64,000 bases of DNA from the NCBI GenBank assembly GCA_021153285.1, contig JAGKTT010000005.1:6019-70018 (forward strand), written 5' to 3'. Below, in pieces: positions 1-8,739 of the stretch (position 1 is its first letter; the number at the start of each line of letters is the position of its first letter). The translations under genes were made by a program, and so were the position numbers. Source of the stretch: Bacteroidia bacterium. GTDB taxonomy: Bacteria > Bacteroidota > Bacteroidia > Bacteroidales > UBA932. The notes below the pieces were generated by a model, which saw nothing but the letters and a program-made list of their open reading frames with translations, did not search any database and was not told the origin of the DNA.

Positions 1-202
1 TCATCAACATTATCCTGCCATCGCTTTTGCAGAAGACCTGTGGAAAGCGGCAGATTACAGCATATACCTGCTGCGAAGTCACAGGGTGACCGTCCTTACG
101 CAGATGAAGACACTGACGGTTTATCAAGTCAGCGATCTGTTCCGTCCGCATTCCACGATTGGATGCGGTCAGGCAATAGACAATGGCTTCTTCGATCTTC
201 AT
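1..202 (-). CDS. Winged-helix-like hypothetical protein, N-terminal part (runs off left edge)
   Basis: The minus strand opens with ATG at 202 and stays open to the window edge, giving about 67 residues starting MKIEEAIVYCLTASNRG. The pattern (short helix, RTEQIADLINRQ, then VTSQQVYAVICRFPQVF and a final GRIML strand) reads like a winged helix-turn-helix of the HARE-HTH type, which in other proteins sits at the N-terminus of DNA-associated enzymes. The rest of the protein lies outside the window, so its overall function cannot be given. The gene is too short here to carry catalytic motifs. Confidence 0.6.
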   Translation of the reverse strand, partial: MKIEEAIVYCLTASNRGMRTEQIADLINRQCLHLRKDGHPVTSQQVYAVICRFPQVFCKSDGRIMLM

Positions 203-437
203 AGAGCAAAAATAGCGAAATTTTTCATATAAGTTTGTAGTACAGTAGAATCCTACTTAAAGACAGCCAGATGCCCCATTATAGAGCTGCTTCAGCAGTG
301 AGATATCTTGAATAAATGAGACATAGGCCAACTGAATCGGTTAGAAATTACCACCAGTTATAAAGGTTTCCCCCCCCCAAAAAAAAAATATTTTGGATAC
401 GAATGGAAAACAGCGATTGATCGGCTCAATTGTCTGA
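203..437. other. Intergenic, with C9A10 homopolymer junction
   Basis: No convincing gene is seen. At 370-388 there is a run of nine C followed by ten A, an unusual tract for this genome. It lies outside any gene that I can support. It may be a slippage hot spot or an assembly artefact. Confidence 0.5.
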
Positions 438-818
438 TCAATTTGAATCCTGATTAATTCCACGCGCCGCCATACTGCGCGTCATCATATCTGCCATTAC
501 TGCCTCCAGAGTTCGCTCATCATTGGTCAGCTCACCGATATGTATTCCGAAACTGTCAATTATGTGGCCCATACTATTGGTCAACATATATATGCTGCTG
601 GTAATCTGATCAGCATACTTACGCGCCTGCTGGCCATCCTTACAACAGATTATCGACTCCAGGCCTGTAGGGAAGGAAGCATATCCTTTAAAAATCACGC
701 TTGTTTTTGCACTGGCCTTTGCAGTAGCCTCAAAAAGGAAATTCTCACCTTCAACAAGTGGCAACTGTAGGGAGGAGATTTGAAAAATAAAACAAGGTAA
801 CATATTGTAATTCAGCAA
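438..818 (-). CDS. Hypothetical protein, doubtful
   Basis: A 126-codon open frame with no recognised family. The central part (residues about 25-110) is a mixed alpha/beta-looking sequence containing CKDGQQARKYADQITSSIYML, so it is not obviously random, but the frame sits in AT-rich DNA and a 76-codon frame overlaps on the other strand. No signal peptide, Cys/His metal site or enzymatic motif is visible. It could be the remnant of a longer accessory gene. The start chosen is the only upstream ATG and is not supported by a clear promoter. Confidence 0.35.
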   Translation of the reverse strand: MLNYNMLPCFIFQISSLQLPLVEGENFLFEATAKASAKTSVIFKGYASFPTGLESIICCKDGQQARKYADQITSSIYMLTNSMGHIIDSFGIHIGELTNDERTLEAVMADMMTRSMAARGINQDSN

Positions 819-1420
819 GTTTTTCGCTATTTATCAATAAGATTTATAATAAATATCCACTCAGTTTATTTAATATATATTATTAATATAAATACTTAGT
901 ATTATATAATCTTATCATTCCTAATGCGTTCCTGAAGTGTTTCTACTTAAACACCAAGACCTGCGTGTTGCCGGCTACTGTAAAGCCGGAATAATCTTCA
1001 AGACGTTCTGACCGCCGGATTCTACCTGCAAGGCCCGCAACATTTCATTCTGCCGCTTTTTTATGCATATTTCAAAGATTTTTCTCACCTTTGCAGTGTT
1101 CGTCCCCGCCAAGCCTCTTCACAATGCTCAAATAGGTGGGGCATTTTATTATATCTTTGTTGTGTTATGGTATCCTTACTGTCATAACATAGAGTTTAAT
1201 GGGAAACACTTATGTGAAGCAAGTATAAATTCCATATATTAAGTCTGCATCAAGACGTTTGCAAAGCGGTTCAGACTGTCTTTGAACATATAAACATTTC
1301 CTTGTGGAATTCTATGAGATTGAGCATCCGTAATCACTTGTCGAAGCTGCAGATGATTTGCAATCATAAAAATGGAGGTTACCTGAAACAGATCTTGTCT
1401 CAAAGTAGGAAGAGAAAAAA
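819..1420. other. 600-bp AT-rich intergenic region, possible decayed sequence
   Basis: No full gene is supported. A TATCTTTG element lies near 1154 on the plus strand, but no gene starts close behind it. On the minus strand a roughly 40-codon open stretch ending with a stop at 975-977 has protein-like composition (EMLRALQVESGGQNVLK) and may be the tail of a lost gene or insertion sequence. I could not identify it. Confidence 0.4.
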
Positions 1421-1771
1421 ATGGAAATCACAATACTGTTAGAATATTCAGACCGATCGCAGCTCAGAGCCTGGCTGCAGGAGAATCACTCCAAGGAGAA
1501 GGAGTGCTGGGTCGTTATGAGCAGGAGCAAGACTCCTCCGTCTGGCATACTACCCTACATCGATGTCGTGGAGGAAGCCCTATGCTTCGGATGGATAGAC
1601 AGCACTCTTAAAAAGCTTCCGGACGGAAGACTGGTACAGCGATTATCCCCTAGAAGGAAGAGCAGCCATTGGACTGAGCTGAACAAACAGAGGTGTCAGG
1701 AACTGGAAAGCCGGGGTCTTATGACCCAAGCCGGTAGAGATGCGCTTGAGAACAATGGCTATAATCAATAA
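1421..1771 (+). CDS. YdeI/OmpD-associated family protein, truncated
   Basis: The 116-residue product matches the N-terminal half of the YdeI/OmdA family: a 'W..L..N....E.W' opening, the motif YIDVVEEALCFGWIDS at about residues 46-61 and a W..LNK.R...L...G.MT.AGR segment at about 86-108. From memory, family members are about 190 residues and carry a second, C-terminal helical domain after this point; here the frame stops right where that domain should begin. The family was linked to tolerance of cationic peptides, but the biochemical role is unclear. Six bases separate it from the downstream Smr gene, so the two are probably co-transcribed. Either a natural short form or a gene shortened by deletion. 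Confidence 0.7.
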   Translation: MEITILLEYSDRSQLRAWLQENHSKEKECWVVMSRSKTPPSGILPYIDVVEEALCFGWIDSTLKKLPDGRLVQRLSPRRKSSHWTELNKQRCQELESRGLMTQAGRDALENNGYNQ

Positions 1772-1777
1772 TGCTTA

Positions 1778-2413
1778 ATGACCAAGAAGACATTCATATC
1801 AGATTTCAGTGATCTGAAAGGGAAAATGACCTTTTCGGAGAAGACGTCTGATGTCAAGGTACCACCAAAGATTACACCTGTTGAATCAATGCAGAAACAA
1901 AAGGATTCCAAAGATGGTCTCACAGTCGGCCAAAGCGTCGTCCTGATGGATTCTGACCTAAGAGGCAAGATTATCGGACTTGGCAAGACTGTAAGAATAG
2001 AACTCGAGGATGGTCTTGTGATCGAATCCGTCTACGGAGGATTTGCAGTCACCGAAAAGGCGGAGATCGCAAGTCTTAAAGAAACAAAGATCAAGGCTAA
2101 GAATACCGGCGCTGGTTCAAAATGGCCTGCCCGTATAAATCCTGACGGATCTCTGACCATTGACCTGCACATCGAAGCTATTCCAGGAGGGACAAGGATC
2201 CCAAAGGGTCAACAGCTTCAATTCCAGATGGACATCTTCAGAAAGACCATCCGCGAGAATGCCAATCGAAGAGGGATGAAGATCACTTTCATCCACGGCA
2301 TAGGTGATGGCATACTGAAAGCTGCAATCCGAAAGGAACTGGACGAAATCCTTGCCCTCAGATGCAGCTATTCGATAGGTGACCCAGCGGTCACAAGCGT
2401 CTATATTAAATGA
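1778..2413 (+). CDS. Smr/MutS2-C domain protein
   Basis: A 211-residue protein with an N-terminal linker, a central beta-rich segment (about 48-95, GLTVGQSVVLMDSDLRGKI) and a C-terminal Smr domain. The Smr signature is complete: IDLHIEA near 128-134 (the LDLH motif) and HGIGDGILKAAIRKEL near 174-189 (the HGxGxGxL motif). Smr domains bind or nick nucleic acids, including endonucleolytic activity in MutS2-type proteins and roles at stalled ribosomes. Bacteroidota carry stand-alone Smr proteins with a similar N-terminal beta domain (DUF2027-like). The MutS part is absent, so this is not MutS2. It follows the YdeI-like gene by 6 bp. Confidence 0.8.
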   Translation: MTKKTFISDFSDLKGKMTFSEKTSDVKVPPKITPVESMQKQKDSKDGLTVGQSVVLMDSDLRGKIIGLGKTVRIELEDGLVIESVYGGFAVTEKAEIASLKETKIKAKNTGAGSKWPARINPDGSLTIDLHIEAIPGGTRIPKGQQLQFQMDIFRKTIRENANRRGMKITFIHGIGDGILKAAIRKELDEILALRCSYSIGDPAVTSVYIK

Positions 2414-2425
2414 CCTCCCGCCTGA

Positions 2426-2989
2426 TCATTTCAATGTCTTGCCATCAGCGAACGCATTACCAACCTTTTCCCCTAAAGCAAAGTATGAATGACTCACCGG
2501 CTCGTAAGTGATCAGATTCATCTTCGCCACATCCGGATTGCCGGCAGCATCCAGATACTTCTCATCAACGAGGATATTGACCACCTCTGCAAGGATGTAA
2601 TATCCTTCTTCGCTCTCATCCATCTTTTCCTTGATACGGCATTCCATCGTCATCGGGAAATCGGTAAACACGGGAGCATTGACATTCTCTGACTTCACTG
2701 CGGTCCAACCGGTCTTGTTCATCTTCTGAGGATCGTTCTTGGCACTCACGATGCCCACGAAGTCAGATGCAACCATAGTATCCTTTGTCGCAAAGGCAAC
2801 AGTAAAATCAGCACATCGTGCCAGATTTTCTGTCGTGGCGTGAGCTCCCATTGAAATCATAATTTCACTACTGTCCCATTGTCCTCCCCAAGCTGCATTC
2901 ATAGCGTTAGGCGTTCCATCCACGTTATATGTACCGACGATGAGCACAGGCTGTGGCAGCATCCAAGGCTTAGATCCAAAACTCGTCAT
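2426..2989 (-). CDS. Flavin reductase family (FMN-binding split-barrel) protein
   Basis: 187 residues that read as a flavoredoxin/flavin reductase-like split barrel: a PVLIVGTYNVDGTPNAMNAAWG start (strand-turn with the FMN phosphate-binding Asn), then ARCADFTVAF and DFVGIVSAKN. These enzymes bind FMN and either reduce flavins with NAD(P)H or pass electrons between partners. The substrate cannot be deduced. The gene converges on the Smr gene with a 12-bp gap and no visible terminator. It is transcribed away from the lipoprotein-acetyltransferase fusion to its right. Confidence 0.8.
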   Translation of the reverse strand: MTSFGSKPWMLPQPVLIVGTYNVDGTPNAMNAAWGGQWDSSEIMISMGAHATTENLARCADFTVAFATKDTMVASDFVGIVSAKNDPQKMNKTGWTAVKSENVNAPVFTDFPMTMECRIKEKMDESEEGYYILAEVVNILVDEKYLDAAGNPDVAKMNLITYEPVSHSYFALGEKVGNAFADGKTLK

Positions 2990-3208
2990 ATCTATTGGTT
3001 ATTAAATTGGCATTCGAACATTTCTCCTGTAGGCTGCATAGCCTGGTCTGTGGGCAATCTGTCTTTTCACCTTCACAATTCCGCCAAGCACAAAAATAAT
3101 GAATTTTCCTATATTCATATATATATCAGATCAAACATACGCACGGGAAGCAATATTGGAATTCCTGATCCTTATCCGTATATTCGCAAAATAAATCGTA
3201 CGACAATT

Positions 3209-4501
3209 ATGAAACGTTCAACTGCATTTATTGGAACATATCTTGGCCTCGTTCTGGCATCCTGTACAAATACATCCGAAAGTTCATTCATCGACGGAGT
3301 AACCGACGCTCTCAGCAACGAAGGTAAGGTCAATATCGAACTCCTCGAGTGGACCCGGGAGCCACAGAACTTTAACCTCAACGGGGATACTCTCACCATA
3401 ACGACTGCTCCACATACAGACCTATGGCAGAGGACATATTATCATTTCCGTAATGACAATGCCCCGGTTCTGCAGATGAAGACCAAGGAGAAATACTTCA
3501 GTTTCGTCGTGAAGACTGATTTCACTCAAAGCCATCACCGCTTCGACCAGTGCGGCATAGTGATGTATCTTGACAGCGACAACTGGCTAAAAGGCTCAGT
3601 TGAATATGAGAATGAGCTGTTCCAGCATCTTGGAAGCGTAGCCACCAACAACGGATATTCGGATTGGGCTACAACAGCCATTCCTGCAGATGTAAAGACT
3701 ATGTGGTACCGATTCTCACGTCGTGCTGACGATTACTGCATAGAGTGTTCTTCTGATGGAATGACATTCAGTCAGATGCGAATCTGCCATATGCATAAAG
3801 GTGTAGAAGAAATCAGCTTCGGAATATATGCTTGTTCTCCTGAAGATTCGTCATTCACAGCAGTCTTCACCGATATGAAGATCACCGAATGTATGTGGAA
3901 GGCTCACGACGGCCAGCAACCGGATGCGGAATTAATCAGTTCAATTATGACAGAAAAGGAAAAGATGCTCTCAGGAATGACATACTCTGCAGTTGACACG
4001 CAGCTGCTGGAGGAGCTCAATGCCGTGAAGGGAGTGATTCATAGATATAACAATCTCTCTCCTAATGACAATGCAGGTCGGCTGGAGACACTGAAAGGTC
4101 TGCTTGGACACATTGCAGATGATGAAATCATCATCAATCAGCCATTCTACTGTGACTACGGAAAGCAGATCAGCGTGGGTAGGCGCTTCTTCGCGAATTT
4201 CCACTTTACAGTCCTTGACGAGGCAAAGGTCAGCATAGGAGATGACTGCTTCATCGGACCGAATGTAAGCATTTACACTGCCTGTCACAGCACTGATCCA
4301 ATCGAAAGGAACACACGCAGGGAATGGGCTGAACCTGTCACCATCGGCAACAGCGTGTGGATAGGTGGCAGCGTCACAATTCTTCCGGGAGTCACCATCG
4401 GCGACAATGTGACCATCGGTGCCGGCTCGGTTGTAACGAAGGATATCCCATCCAACGTGGTAGCTGCCGGCAATCCTTGCAGGGTGATCAAAGAGATTTA
4501 G
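3209..4501 (+). CDS. Lipoprotein with DUF1349-like domain fused to maltose-O-acetyltransferase-type enzyme
   Basis: The start at 3209 is chosen because MKRSTAFIGTYLGLVLASC is a lipoprotein signal with cysteine at 19; the open frame upstream runs antisense to the flavin reductase gene and is not convincing. Residues about 45-235 are a concanavalin A-like DUF1349 module (LEWTREPQNF, GIVMYLDSDNWLK, FGIYACSPE). Residues 247-430 form a complete sugar O-acetyltransferase of the Maa/NodL type: MTEKEKMLSG N-cap, RYNNL, CDYGKQISVG, hexapeptide repeats (VTIGNSVWIGGSVTILPG) and the catalytic His in the TACHS segment. Maa enzymes use acetyl-CoA in the cytoplasm, whereas the signal predicts export, so the fusion is odd. 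ATG at 3947 could also start the enzyme alone. Confidence 0.8.
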   Translation: MKRSTAFIGTYLGLVLASCTNTSESSFIDGVTDALSNEGKVNIELLEWTREPQNFNLNGDTLTITTAPHTDLWQRTYYHFRNDNAPVLQMKTKEKYFSFVVKTDFTQSHHRFDQCGIVMYLDSDNWLKGSVEYENELFQHLGSVATNNGYSDWATTAIPADVKTMWYRFSRRADDYCIECSSDGMTFSQMRICHMHKGVEEISFGIYACSPEDSSFTAVFTDMKITECMWKAHDGQQPDAELISSIMTEKEKMLSGMTYSAVDTQLLEELNAVKGVIHRYNNLSPNDNAGRLETLKGLLGHIADDEIIINQPFYCDYGKQISVGRRFFANFHFTVLDEAKVSIGDDCFIGPNVSIYTACHSTDPIERNTRREWAEPVTIGNSVWIGGSVTILPGVTIGDNVTIGAGSVVTKDIPSNVVAAGNPCRVIKEI

Positions 4502-4639
4502 ACAAAATACGCTTTACTTTGCGGACAATCCGGCATCAGGTAGAGTAATGGATAAATGCGGAGGTCTGCATACCTCCTGTGTCTTGCAATTTCAAGTAAA
4601 CCGCATATCTTTACAACAATCAACTGAAAATATTCACGT

Positions 4640-5407
4640 ATGAAACGAATCTTTGCCATTCTTGTAGCGGCTGTCTGCCTTAGCATATGTAATGATGCAA
4701 ATGCACAGAACAGAACCTATACTCAAGAAACTGTTTACCTTATTTCAAACCCACAGACTGCAAAGTGGTCGTATATAGAAACTGACGGCAATGGAAAACA
4801 GATATCTACCATTTACAATTCAGTAGAATCCATTGAAGGAGATGGCGTGAATGGCAACATTAAGCTGTGTATCAAAGAAGTTCCTATCGCATCCCCAAAA
4901 GATACCATCAAGAGTTTTATGTTCTACCGTTTCAAGGATGGAGAATATATGGCGGATATGGAAGCTATGATGTCAGCCGATTTTTTCGGCGACTCCATCA
5001 AGGAAAAATATCCGGACCTCACTGATGAACAAATGAAAGAAGTTCTTGAGGAGCTAAAATCTCGGTTCGCCAAGATATCAGGTGAGATACGAGGCATACC
5101 ACGTTATCCGAAAGTAGGGAAACTACCAGATTACGAATTCCAGTTCAAGTTCACCATAATGAATCTGAAGGTAATCGGCCAGGAACGAAGGATTGTCGGT
5201 ACAGAGAGAATTCAGACTGAAGCAGGATCATTTGATTGCTTTATTCTGGAAGAGACCATAAGCACAAAGGCAATGATGATGAAGGAAGTAGAGAAAATCA
5301 AGTCGTGGTATGCATATGGCATAGGTCTGGTGAAAGAGGTCACCTACGATAAGAACGGGAAATTGATTTCCACAATGGTTCTGAATGAAATTGTAAGCGG
5401 TAATTGA
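4640..5407 (+). CDS. Secreted protein of TapB/DUF3108-like type
   Basis: 255 residues with a clear signal peptide (MKRIFAILVAAVCLSICNDANAQ is a charged start, hydrophobic core and ANAQ cleavage site). The mature part resembles the DUF3108-like fold: a strand-rich first half (WSYIETDGNGKQISTIYN), a helix near 100-135 and a C-terminal beta section with TERIQTEAGSFDCFILEE and WYAYGIGLVKEVTYDKNGKL. Members of this group in Bacteroidota are periplasmic or surface proteins of unknown job, related by fold to lipid-binding barrels. It stands alone between the fusion gene and the convergent thiD. Confidence 0.6.
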   Translation: MKRIFAILVAAVCLSICNDANAQNRTYTQETVYLISNPQTAKWSYIETDGNGKQISTIYNSVESIEGDGVNGNIKLCIKEVPIASPKDTIKSFMFYRFKDGEYMADMEAMMSADFFGDSIKEKYPDLTDEQMKEVLEELKSRFAKISGEIRGIPRYPKVGKLPDYEFQFKFTIMNLKVIGQERRIVGTERIQTEAGSFDCFILEETISTKAMMMKEVEKIKSWYAYGIGLVKEVTYDKNGKLISTMVLNEIVSGN

Positions 5408-5460
5408 AAACTCCCCGGCATTCGAGACAAGCAGATAAATGGCCGCTGAGTAAAATTACA

Positions 5461-6270
5461 TCATACCTTCATTGACCAGAAATGATCTACAGGACCATAT
5501 CCACTGCCTATTTCATATTCTGCTCCGGATATGATTGCCTGTTCGATATATTTCTTTGCCGAAACAGCAGCTGCTATCAGATCTTCTCCTTTTGCCAGAG
5601 CCGCTGCGAATGCAGAAGATAATGTACATCCTGTACCGTGTGTATTCCTGGTCTGAACACGTTTTGACGGCAATTGCGTCATAGTGCCATCCTCTGCATT
5701 GTAGAAGTAGTCTACCAGAGTTTCGCCACTGAGGTGTCCTGCCTTCAGAAGAACTGAGACACCGGCACTTCCGGAAAGCTGGCGGGCTACATCATCAAAA
5801 ACATCTCCGCTCGATATAGGACATCCAGCAAGAATCTCTGCTTCCGGAACATTCGGAGTGATAACCCGGGCAAGAGGCATCAATCTGGTATTGATAACCT
5901 CTACAGCCTCCACCTCGATAAGTCTATGGCCAGAAGTAGACACCATCACAGGATCGAGCACCACATTCCTGATTTCATATTTCTCCAGAAGGTCAGCCAC
6001 AAGATTGACCACATCAGCAGAGTGAAGCATACCGATCTTTATCGCATCTGCACCTATATCGGACAAGACTGCATCAATCTGTCCTTCAAGGATATCCAGG
6101 GGCACCGGATAAACGGCCTGTACTCCGAGGGTATTCTGCACTGTAATGGCTGTAACCGCTGATGCCGCATAGCATCCCATAGCACTTATGGTCTTGATGT
6201 CCGCCTGGATTCCTGCTCCACCACCGGAGTCGCTTCCGGCAATCGCGAGTACTCTACTGTATTTTTTCAT
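5461..6270 (-). CDS. thiD: Hydroxymethylpyrimidine/phosphomethylpyrimidine kinase
   Basis: 269 residues of the ribokinase-like ThiD family: AIAGSDSGGGAGIQADIKT near the N-terminus (substrate pocket), DPVMVSTSGHRL in the middle, and NTHGTGCTLSSAFAAALA near 210-225 with the anion hole GTGC. The enzyme phosphorylates HMP twice to give HMP-PP for thiamin phosphate synthesis. It is the last gene of the thiM-thiE-thiL-thiD run, 3 bp after the thiL stop, so expression should follow the TPP riboswitch upstream of thiM. Length is normal. No thiC is in the window, so whether HMP is made or imported cannot be said. Confidence 0.95.
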   Translation of the reverse strand: MKKYSRVLAIAGSDSGGGAGIQADIKTISAMGCYAASAVTAITVQNTLGVQAVYPVPLDILEGQIDAVLSDIGADAIKIGMLHSADVVNLVADLLEKYEIRNVVLDPVMVSTSGHRLIEVEAVEVINTRLMPLARVITPNVPEAEILAGCPISSGDVFDDVARQLSGSAGVSVLLKAGHLSGETLVDYFYNAEDGTMTQLPSKRVQTRNTHGTGCTLSSAFAAALAKGEDLIAAAVSAKKYIEQAIISGAEYEIGSGYGPVDHFWSMKV

Positions 6271-6273
6271 AGT

Positions 6274-7233
6274 TTAAAAATGATTGTAACCAACGTAATC
6301 ATAGTCGACAGTCCTGCTGTCGACAGTCCATATCAATTCGTCGCCTTCGACTATCTTTCCGACAGGATATATCTTGATATCCAATTCGTTTTCCAGATCT
6401 GCCGGTCCCGTAAACAGCAATTCGAAGTCCTCTCCCCCGCTTGTCGCCAGTTCATATCTGTCCCATCCCTGGCCGGCACATACAGAAATCAGCTCTGGAG
6501 AGCAAGGGATCCTGTCCAACGAAATGACAGCACCAGCTCCGGAAGCCTTCATAATATGTCTCAGATCCGATGCTATGCCGTCCGAGATATCCATCATCGC
6601 CCCGACCTTTCCTGATTCCATCAGAATCCTGCCGGTACTGACCCTCGGAACAGGACGCTTGTGCCGTTCAATAAGCACATTTACTTCTTCCGTTCTGTCA
6701 ATGTCTTCAAGAATAGCCTGAAGACCGCCTGCAGAGTCGCCCAAAGGCCCTGTCACATAGATTGTCTCCCCTACCTTGGCACCGCTTCGCATCAGTCTTT
6801 TTCCTGACGGAGATCTTCCCAATACTCCGACATTTATGGCAATATCCCGCAGTGAGGAGGTCGTATCACCCCCTAACAGAGGGACATCATACTGACGACT
6901 GATCTGCGTATATCCTTCAATGAATCTTTCCGCCCATTCCCCCTGTGCATCTTTTGGGAGAGCAATAGACAGGAATGTCGCTACCGGTATTCCTCCCATC
7001 GAAGCAATATCACTTAGATTGACCGCAGCTGCCTTCCACCCCACATCCTCCGGAGAAGATTCATTTCTGAGGAAATGCACGCCTTCCATCAGAAGGTCAG
7101 TGGAAAACAGCAATTCTCCCCCACCGGCAGGCAGGACAGCACAGTCATCCCCTATCCCTATTGTTCCTTCAGGAGCCGGAAAGTGTTTTTTTATATAATC
7201 TATGAATCCGAATTCCCCTCTTGACTTCATCAT
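6274..7233 (-). CDS. thiL: Thiamine-monophosphate kinase
   Basis: 319 residues of the ThiL/PurM-like family: GEFGFIDYIKKHF start, IGIGDDCAVLP (Mg/ATP-binding Asp pair), STDLLMEGVHF, LLGGDTTSS and MMDISDGIASDLRHI. It phosphorylates thiamin monophosphate to the cofactor TPP. The start at 7233 (or 7230) is forced by the conserved GEFG segment, which gives an unusually long overlap of about 62-65 bp with the end of thiE. The gene is followed by thiD after 3 bp. Confidence 0.95.
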   Translation of the reverse strand: MMKSRGEFGFIDYIKKHFPAPEGTIGIGDDCAVLPAGGGELLFSTDLLMEGVHFLRNESSPEDVGWKAAAVNLSDIASMGGIPVATFLSIALPKDAQGEWAERFIEGYTQISRQYDVPLLGGDTTSSLRDIAINVGVLGRSPSGKRLMRSGAKVGETIYVTGPLGDSAGGLQAILEDIDRTEEVNVLIERHKRPVPRVSTGRILMESGKVGAMMDISDGIASDLRHIMKASGAGAVISLDRIPCSPELISVCAGQGWDRYELATSGGEDFELLFTGPADLENELDIKIYPVGKIVEGDELIWTVDSRTVDYDYVGYNHF

Positions 7234-7873
7234 TCCAGCTCTTATCGTAACTTGTTTCTACTATCACTTTTAGTTCAGATGTGGCCTCACATATATTCTC
7301 TGCCGAACATATAGCCGAGACCACAGCCACGCCATCAGCACCAGCCGCTATGACCTCACCGATTGTCGAGGCATTCATACCTCCGATCGCAACTGTAGGA
7401 TGGACGGACATCTGCACAGCCTTGCGGAGTCCCTCAAGCCCGAAAGGCTCGGCTGTATCTGTCTTGGTCGGAGTTCCGTATACAGGAGAGATACCGATAT
7501 AATCCACATCAAGGGCATTAGCCGCCTCTATGTCTTCGAAGTTTTCCACTGACAGGCCTATGATCTTATCCGGACCAAGCAGTCTTCGGGCATCTTCATA
7601 TGACATATCGCTCTGACCGATATGTACTCCGTCTGCATCTACAGCAAGGGCCACATCCACCCTGTCATTGATTATCAATGGGATATCGAGAGGCTTGAGC
7701 AGTTTCATAAGTCTGCGGGCCAATTCGATGAATTCTCCTGTCGACGCATCCTTCTCTCGCAGCTGCACTACAGTCACACCGCCCCGGACAGCCTCAGCAA
7801 CGACTTCTTCCAAAGACCTGCCCAGCGACAATTCCCTGTCAGTCACCAGATACAGTTTCAGATAATCCTTCAT
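7169..7873 (-). CDS. thiE: Thiamin-phosphate pyrophosphorylase
   Basis: 234 residues of a TIM-barrel ThiE: LYLVTDRELSLGRSLEEVV, VTVVQLREKD (HMP-PP site), LIINDRVDVALAVDADGVHIGQSD, YIGISPVYGTPTKTD and AIGGMNA (phosphate site). It joins HMP-PP with thiazole phosphate. The usual ThiE is about 205-215 residues; this one has a charged C-terminal extension of roughly 25 residues (after ELKVIVETS) that lies over the start of thiL. Start ATG at 7873, 3 bp after the thiM stop. Confidence 0.93.
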   Translation of the reverse strand: MKDYLKLYLVTDRELSLGRSLEEVVAEAVRGGVTVVQLREKDASTGEFIELARRLMKLLKPLDIPLIINDRVDVALAVDADGVHIGQSDMSYEDARRLLGPDKIIGLSVENFEDIEAANALDVDYIGISPVYGTPTKTDTAEPFGLEGLRKAVQMSVHPTVAIGGMNASTIGEVIAAGADGVAVVSAICSAENICEATSELKVIVETSYDKSWNDEVKRGIRIHRLYKKTLSGS

Positions 7874-7876
7874 ATT

Positions 7877-8662
7877 CTAAAGAGTCTCAGGAGTAAGATT
7901 ATAGAGTTCGTCAAGGAAGTGCATCTGCATAGATCCGTTGCCACGGGCATTGACAGCTGCCCTTTCGCCGGCAAGGCTCATCACCGCCATAGCTGCGGTT
8001 GCCGCCACCATCGCGTCTGACTCCACAGCTGCAAATGCGCCTACGAGAGCTGTTGCAGTACATCCCATACCGGTAACCGACGTCATTATAGGATTGCCCC
8101 CTTCTACAGTAAAGACTTCAGTTCCATCTGTGATATAATCTGTCTCACCGCTGATGACAACCACAGCACCTGTATCAGATGCCAATTTCCTTGCAGCTGA
8201 AAGAGCATCAGCACTTGAAGCGCTGCTGTCTACACCCTTGCTTTTCACATTTGCATCGACAAGTGCCATTATCTCACTTGCATTACCTCTGATGATAGTC
8301 GGATGGCACAGATTGATTATCTCCCAGGCTGCTTTGGCCCTATGACTGGTTGCACCTGCACCGACCGGATCCAGGACGATCGGTGTGCCCCTTCCTGAAG
8401 CTGCAAGACCGGCAGCCTTCATTCCTTCAATCCATTCTGTGTCCAAAGTACCTATGTTGATTACCAAAGCTCCGGCAATGGCAGTCATTTCCTCCATCTC
8501 ATCCTTCCAATGGGCCATAACGGGAGAAGCGCCGACAGACAGAAGAGCATTGGCGGAATTGTTCATTACAACATAATTGGTGATGCTGTGCACAAGAGGG
8601 CTCTTAGTCCTCACAGCAGCGATTGCTGCAGAAAGCACATCGTTAGAAATTGTGGTCTTCAT
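7877..8662 (-). CDS. thiM: Hydroxyethylthiazole kinase
   Basis: 261 residues beginning MKTTISNDVLSAAIAAVR. Family marks: VHSITNYVVMNNSANALLSVGASPVMAH, GALVINIGTL, PIVLDPVGAGATSHR, NASEIMAL and the C-terminal MTSVTGMGCTATALVGAF anion hole. ThiM salvages the thiazole moiety (HET). The start at 8662 is preferred over an in-frame upstream ATG at 8767, because the latter lies inside the TPP riboswitch. First gene of the thi operon; ThiM here together with thiE/thiD/thiL suggests thiazole salvage plus assembly. Confidence 0.94.
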   Translation of the reverse strand: MKTTISNDVLSAAIAAVRTKSPLVHSITNYVVMNNSANALLSVGASPVMAHWKDEMEEMTAIAGALVINIGTLDTEWIEGMKAAGLAASGRGTPIVLDPVGAGATSHRAKAAWEIINLCHPTIIRGNASEIMALVDANVKSKGVDSSASSADALSAARKLASDTGAVVVISGETDYITDGTEVFTVEGGNPIMTSVTGMGCTATALVGAFAAVESDAMVAATAAMAVMSLAGERAAVNARGNGSMQMHFLDELYNLTPETL

Positions 8663-8739
8663 TGTCTTATAATTATTATACAACCCAGAGAAGACGGCTT
8701 TATCCAAGCCTGCAACAATGAATACCATACCGTTTCCCT

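Noticed and set aside
975..1097. Protein-like 40-codon stretch on the minus strand and a 59-codon frame on the plus strand near 1064
   Set aside because: Too short, no identified family, no flanking inverted repeats or target duplication to support an insertion sequence.
2879..3208. 110-codon upstream extension of the lipoprotein-acetyltransferase gene
   Set aside because: It is antisense to the start of the flavin reductase gene and would hide the clear lipoprotein signal beginning at 3209.
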